Assembly (NCBI GenBank): GCA_966112835.1
Contig: CBHWEI010000191.1
Span: 1 to 7,915 of the forward strand
Origin: UBA668 sp966112835
Lineage (GTDB): Bacteria > Actinomycetota > Acidimicrobiia > Acidimicrobiales > Ilumatobacteraceae
Reading direction: 5' to 3'
Length of the DNA stretch: 7,915 nucleotides
The position numbers and the translations under genes were made by a program. The notes beneath the pieces were generated by a model. That model was not told the DNA's origin. It saw nothing but the letters and a program-made list of their open reading frames with translations, and made no database searches. Below are positions 4,784-7,915 of this stretch, piece after piece. Positions within the stretch are counted from its first letter, which is position 1. Every line of letters begins with the position of its first letter.

Positions 4784-6022
4784 ATGTCACACGCACACCG
4801 CATCGTCGCCCCGCTCGCCGGGCTGTTCCTGTCGGCGGGAGCCCTCGTCGCCGTCGCGCCCTCTGCATCCGCCGGCGGCGCGTTGCCGGAAGCATTCACC
4901 GGCACCGTCGACTTCGCCTACACCGGAGCGCCCGAGACGTGGACGGTGCCCGCCGGCGTCACGTCCATCGTCGTCACGACGTGCGGCGCATCGGGTGAGA
5001 ACAAGCTCATCGGTGGGTCGAACGTGAAGTTCTCCGGCCGGCCCGGCACCGGCGGCTGTGTGACCGCCAACGTGCTCGTGGCGCCGGGCGACGTCGTCAC
5101 GGTGCGCGTCGGTGGTCACCCGCGCCTCGGTGCTACCACCTCCGGCGGTTGGCCGGACGGCGGCACGATGACCTGCCCCAGCATCTTCTGCGGCGGCGCC
5201 GGAGGTGGTTCGACTGACATCCGCATCGGCGGCGACACCTTGGCCGACCGCGTCCTGGTCGGTGGTGGCGGCGGTGGCGGTGGCGCCACGGCACTCGGAG
5301 GCGCCGGCGGGAACGCCGGCGGCGGTACCGGCACACTCGACGGCTTCGGCCAGAACGGCGGTCCCGGCGTCGGCATGATCGCCGAAGAGTTGGAGATCAT
5401 GGCGGGCGGTGGCGGCGCGTTCGATCAGGAGTTCAACGGCGGGTGCGGCATCACCGGCCTGGCCGGTCTCACGCCCGACTGCTCGCACAGTTCGCACATC
5501 AGTTGGAGCATCCCCTCGGGTGTGGCCGGCATTGCCAACGTGGGCGGCGCATCGACGGCAGCCGGCCACGCGATCGGCGGCGCCGGTGGAGGTGGCTACT
5601 TCGGCGGCGGATCCGGGTGCAGCGTCAACGAAGGCCCTGACCAGAACCTCGGCGCATGCGGTGGCGGGGGCGGCTCGTCGTACGCCGACCCGACCCGAAC
5701 GGACAACGTGCTGTACAGCCAGAGCACGACCCAGTGGTACCTCGACTTCCTCGCCGGCACCACGACCGAGGGCGACGACGGCACCGTCACCATCCGCTGG
5801 CCCGGACCAGAGGTCGTCGTGACCACCACATCGGCACCCACGACCACGGCACCCACGACCACCGCGCTGGCCACCACCACCACCGACACGGGTGGCGCCG
5901 GTGGCGGACTGCCGGCCACGGGCGGCAGCAACCGCAACAGCCTGCCCGCCGCCGGCGCGCTGTTCGGCGCGGGGGTGGCCCTCGTCGCGGTCAGCCGTCG
6001 CGCCCGGCCGCGTCGAACCTGA
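4784..6022 (+). CDS. Secreted glycine-rich surface protein with LPATG sorting signal
   Basis: A 412-residue exported protein. Seen here: a signal peptide of about 30 residues (hydrophobic LAGLFLSAGALVAVAPSASA, probable cleavage after Ala30) and a glycine-rich domain from about 45 to 345. That domain opens with TWTVPAGVTSIVVTTCGASG, the pattern of bacterial glycine-rich jelly-roll-like proteins. It includes GGGGGGGG and several GGAGGGG runs and eight or more cysteines that may pair outside the cell. It is followed by a Thr-rich stalk (about 345-368) with two APTTT repeats, then LPATG (376-380), a hydrophobic segment and an Arg-rich tail RRARPRRT, a sortase-type signal. The start has GGAGG 6 nt upstream. 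Length and pattern fit a wall-anchored protein of an actinobacterium; ligand and role are unknown. No sortase gene is in the window. The four-helix protein immediately upstream may share its transcript. Confidence 0.88.
   Translation: MSHAHRIVAPLAGLFLSAGALVAVAPSASAGGALPEAFTGTVDFAYTGAPETWTVPAGVTSIVVTTCGASGENKLIGGSNVKFSGRPGTGGCVTANVLVAPGDVVTVRVGGHPRLGATTSGGWPDGGTMTCPSIFCGGAGGGSTDIRIGGDTLADRVLVGGGGGGGGATALGGAGGNAGGGTGTLDGFGQNGGPGVGMIAEELEIMAGGGGAFDQEFNGGCGITGLAGLTPDCSHSSHISWSIPSGVAGIANVGGASTAAGHAIGGAGGGGYFGGGSGCSVNEGPDQNLGACGGGGGSSYADPTRTDNVLYSQSTTQWYLDFLAGTTTEGDDGTVTIRWPGPEVVVTTTSAPTTTAPTTTALATTTTDTGGAGGGLPATGGSNRNSLPAAGALFGAGVALVAVSRRARPRRT
5834..5863 (+). repeat. 15-bp tandem repeat encoding APTTT x2
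   Basis: Two adjacent 15-bp units, GCACCCACGACCACG and the same with a final C, encode the stalk of the LPATG protein. In-frame tandem units of this kind can expand or contract by slippage and change stalk length without breaking the frame. Confidence 0.75.
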
Positions 6023-6062
6023 AACCGGGCGGGCCGTCGGCGCGGGCGGACAGGTCCGGCGG

Positions 6063-7915
6063 TCAGACGTTGCGGGCCGCGTTGCCGAACTTGGTGTACT
6101 GACCGCGGAACACCAGGCGGGCCACCCCCGTGGGGCCGGAACGGTGCTTGGCGATGATGAGCTCGGCCGACGCCTTGTCGGGCGAGTCACGGTTGTACAC
6201 CTCGTCGCGGTACAGGAACATCACCACGTCGGCGTCCTGCTCGAGCGAGCCGGATTCACGTAGGTCGGCGAGCATCGGTCGCTTGTCGGCGCGGCTCTCG
6301 AGCGTTCGACTGAGCTGGCTGAGGGCGATGATCGGCACGTCGAGCTCACGGGCCAGGATCTTCAGACCACGGCTGATCTCGCTGACCTCCAACTGGCGGT
6401 TCTCGGCATTCGAGCCGCCGCTCATCAGCTGGAGGTAGTCGATCATGATCAGGCCGATGCCACCGAAGCGCGACTTCAATCGTCGCGCCTTGGCTCGGAT
6501 CTCCATGACCGTGACCCGCGGGTTGTCGTCGAGGTAGAGCGGGATGTTGTCGATGCGGTTGATCGCCCGGCCGATCTTCGTCCAGTCGGGCTCCTGCAGC
6601 CGGCCGGTACGCAGCTTCTGCGACTCGACCTCGGCCTCGCTGGACAGGATTCGTTGGGTGAGCTCGGCATGGCCCATTTCCAACGAGAACACCAGCACCG
6701 GCTTGTGCGTGTTCTTGGCCACGTTCGTGGCAATGCCCAGGCCCAGCGCGGTGTTGTGGACGTACAGGTCGGCCGCCACGAAGTTGTGCAGGCCCGGCAC
6801 GGTGAAGTCGATGACGCGCTCGCTGCCCACCGGCGTGATCGCGGTGATGCGGTCCCAGGTGACGGCGGGCGATGCCCACCACCGCAGCCGATCGTCGTCG
6901 AGCAACTCGGCGAGCCGGCCGATCGTCTCACGGCGCGGCCGGCGACGGTACGGGTGCCAGTTGTGGCTCCGCGGCTTGCCGGCGGCAATGCTGATGTCGG
7001 CCCACGAACGCTCGCCCTTGGCCTTCATCACGTCGTCCCACACCTCGATGGGCAGCGTGTCGGACTGCCGCTGAATCCGAAGGCACCAACGACCGTCCGC
7101 CCGTCGCACCGACGACTCGATGCCGAACCGACGCAACAGGTGGGCGACGTCGGTGGCAGCCTCCACCTCGGAGAACTCGACCGCGACGCCCGGCGAGTCC
7201 AAGTCGTCGCGTCCGAACAGACCAGACAGGAAGCCACGCAGGCTCATTGCATCGGCGCAGAAGATCTTCGACGCAACTCGCCCGGTGGTGCGAGCCGCCG
7301 AAGCGAGGAGGTCGATCTCGGCGTCGGGAAGGGCTTGGTCGCCGAACACCGGAAGGATGGCGGGGGCAGCGATGTAGTCGCCGACCTGGAGCTCCTCGAG
7401 CGGGCGCCAGCCGTACTGGGAGAGCAGTGGGTGCGGCGCGGTGATGCGGATACGTCGCCCGGCACGGGTTTCGACGAGGAACAGCGGCTTCACGCCGTCG
7501 TCCAGGAGGTGGCTCGCCTCGGTCTCGACCAACGACGCATCGTCATCGAGTGACAGCAGCGGCACCGATGCGGCACCCAGCGCGCCATCGAACACCTCGG
7601 CCGCCGTCCGCATGGCGCCCGTGCGCGGGTCGACCATGGGGGTGTCCCAGGCCACGCACTTTCCCATTGCGGGTCTCGCACCGATGATGTTCAGGGTGCT
7701 GGGCTGCAGGCCCGACAGCAGCTCGTCGAGGTCGTTGAAGCCGGTGGCCACACCCGTGATGGTGTCGCCGCGTTCGAACGTCTCCTGCAGCTGATCCATC
7801 GCGATGGGCAACAGGTCCGACAGCGGACGGGTCGAGTCGACGACGCGGTCCTCGGCCACTTCGAACACCTTGGTCTCGGCCTCGTCGAGCGCCTTGGTGA
7901 CGTCGTCGGGCTCCA
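6063..7915 (-). CDS. dnaB: Replicative DNA helicase DnaB, C-terminal part, interrupted by an intein (5' partial)
   Basis: The ATP-driven hexameric helicase that opens the replication fork. The reading frame is open to the right edge, so the N-terminal domain and start codon lie outside; 616 codons are visible, of which 314 are extein. Numbering from the first whole codon (7913), the extein begins EPDDVTKALDEAETKVFEVA (linker region) and reaches the Walker A loop GARPAMGK, where the intein enters. It resumes with TALGLGIATN, giving GARPAMGKT after splicing. Further DnaB motifs follow: VFSLEM, Walker B region LIMIDYLQLM (488-497), IIALSQLSRTLE, DLRESGSLEQDADVVMFLYR and the end FRGQYTKFGNAARNV. 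A GTG at 7868 is internal, not the start. The protein must splice to work, because the intein splits the ATP-binding loop. It converges on the LPATG gene with only 40 bp between stops and no obvious terminator hairpin. Confidence 0.97.
   Translation of the reverse strand, partial: EPDDVTKALDEAETKVFEVAEDRVVDSTRPLSDLLPIAMDQLQETFERGDTITGVATGFNDLDELLSGLQPSTLNIIGARPAMGKCVAWDTPMVDPRTGAMRTAAEVFDGALGAASVPLLSLDDDASLVETEASHLLDDGVKPLFLVETRAGRRIRITAPHPLLSQYGWRPLEELQVGDYIAAPAILPVFGDQALPDAEIDLLASAARTTGRVASKIFCADAMSLRGFLSGLFGRDDLDSPGVAVEFSEVEAATDVAHLLRRFGIESSVRRADGRWCLRIQRQSDTLPIEVWDDVMKAKGERSWADISIAAGKPRSHNWHPYRRRPRRETIGRLAELLDDDRLRWWASPAVTWDRITAITPVGSERVIDFTVPGLHNFVAADLYVHNTALGLGIATNVAKNTHKPVLVFSLEMGHAELTQRILSSEAEVESQKLRTGRLQEPDWTKIGRAINRIDNIPLYLDDNPRVTVMEIRAKARRLKSRFGGIGLIMIDYLQLMSGGSNAENRQLEVSEISRGLKILARELDVPIIALSQLSRTLESRADKRPMLADLRESGSLEQDADVVMFLYRDEVYNRDSPDKASAELIIAKHRSGPTGVARLVFRGQYTKFGNAARNV
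6753..7658 (-). mobile_element. Intein in the DnaB Walker A loop, with degenerate endonuclease
   Basis: A 302-residue in-frame protein intron lying between the Lys and Thr of GARPAMGK/TALG. Splicing blocks are complete: Cys1 in CVAWDTPMVDPRTG (block A), TAPHPLL with Thr73 and His76 (block B, TxxH), and VIDFTVPGLHNFVAADLYV (block F). The end is His301-Asn302, with Thr as the +1 extein residue. The middle resembles a LAGLIDADG endonuclease: SLRGFLSGLFGRDD (139-152) fits the second dodecapeptide, with the canonical D-G ending changed to D-D. However, only about 20 residues separate block B-side IDLLAS (115-120) from it, where intact inteins have the first LAGLIDADG helix and about 80-100 residues more. 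The element therefore appears splicing-competent but unable to home. The boundaries are exact by codon reading; endonuclease inactivity is inference. Confidence 0.93.

Noticed and set aside
5261..5285. GGTGGCGGC-type run as a separate DNA repeat element
   Set aside because: It is explained by consecutive glycine codons inside the glycine-rich protein.
6023..6062. Possible bidirectional terminator between the LPATG gene and dnaB
   Set aside because: The 40 bp are GC-rich but I see no clean stem-loop followed by a T run on either strand.
4787..6190. Minus-strand frame of 467 codons antisense to the LPATG protein
   Set aside because: Ala/Gly/Arg-rich shadow caused by the glycine codon runs; the plus strand has signal peptide, domain and sorting signal in order.
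6654..7553. Plus-strand frame of 299 codons antisense to dnaB and its intein
   Set aside because: Shadow frame with no recognisable domain; the minus strand is unbroken DnaB and intein sequence.

Overview
The window is very GC-rich and densely packed, with short intergenic gaps and start/stop overlaps. Its gene families (CadI/ArsI-type lyase, CgArsR-like N-terminal Cys pair on ArsR, LPxTG-like glycine-rich surface protein, inteinated DnaB) point to a high-GC Gram-positive actinobacterium, possibly of the Acidimicrobiia. The phylum is an inference from gene content; no rRNA or other taxonomic marker is present.

Positions 50-3636 hold an arsenic-resistance locus of two divergent transcription units. 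Leftward runs arsR (589-933), a MhuD/IsdG-like antibiotic-biosynthesis-monooxygenase-fold protein (270-584) and a 70-residue two-helix membrane protein (50-262). Rightward runs arsI (C-As lyase, 1063-1524), a TauD/TfdA-type Fe(II)/2-oxoglutarate dioxygenase (1532-2554) and acr3 (arsenite efflux permease, 2551-3636). Genes within each unit are 4 to 7 bp apart or overlap by 4 bp. The 129-bp divergent control region contains two imperfect palindromes of related sequence (990-1005 and 1025-1040) that overlap a plausible promoter for arsI, so ArsR probably represses both units. No arsenate reductase is visible. The gene set suggests handling of trivalent and organic arsenicals: ArsI frees As(III) from methylarsenite-type compounds and Acr3 exports it. 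The dioxygenase between them, and the ABM-fold protein beside arsR, have no established arsenic role and are the main candidates for something new.

Positions 3603-4226 (minus) encode an unrecognised protein with a C-terminal helix-turn-helix. It converges on acr3 and overlaps it by 34 bp. Its upstream region has a 10-bp direct repeat flanking a perfect short inverted repeat. Rightward from it are a four-helix membrane protein (4357-4758) and, 25 bp later, a secreted glycine-rich protein with a Thr-rich stalk and an LPATG-type C-terminal sorting signal (4784-6022).

Positions 6063-7915 (minus) carry the C-terminal part of the replicative helicase DnaB, running off the right edge. A 302-residue intein (6753-7658) interrupts it exactly in the Walker A loop. 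The splicing residues are intact, but the LAGLIDADG homing endonuclease region appears to have lost its first motif, so it looks like an intein caught in decay.
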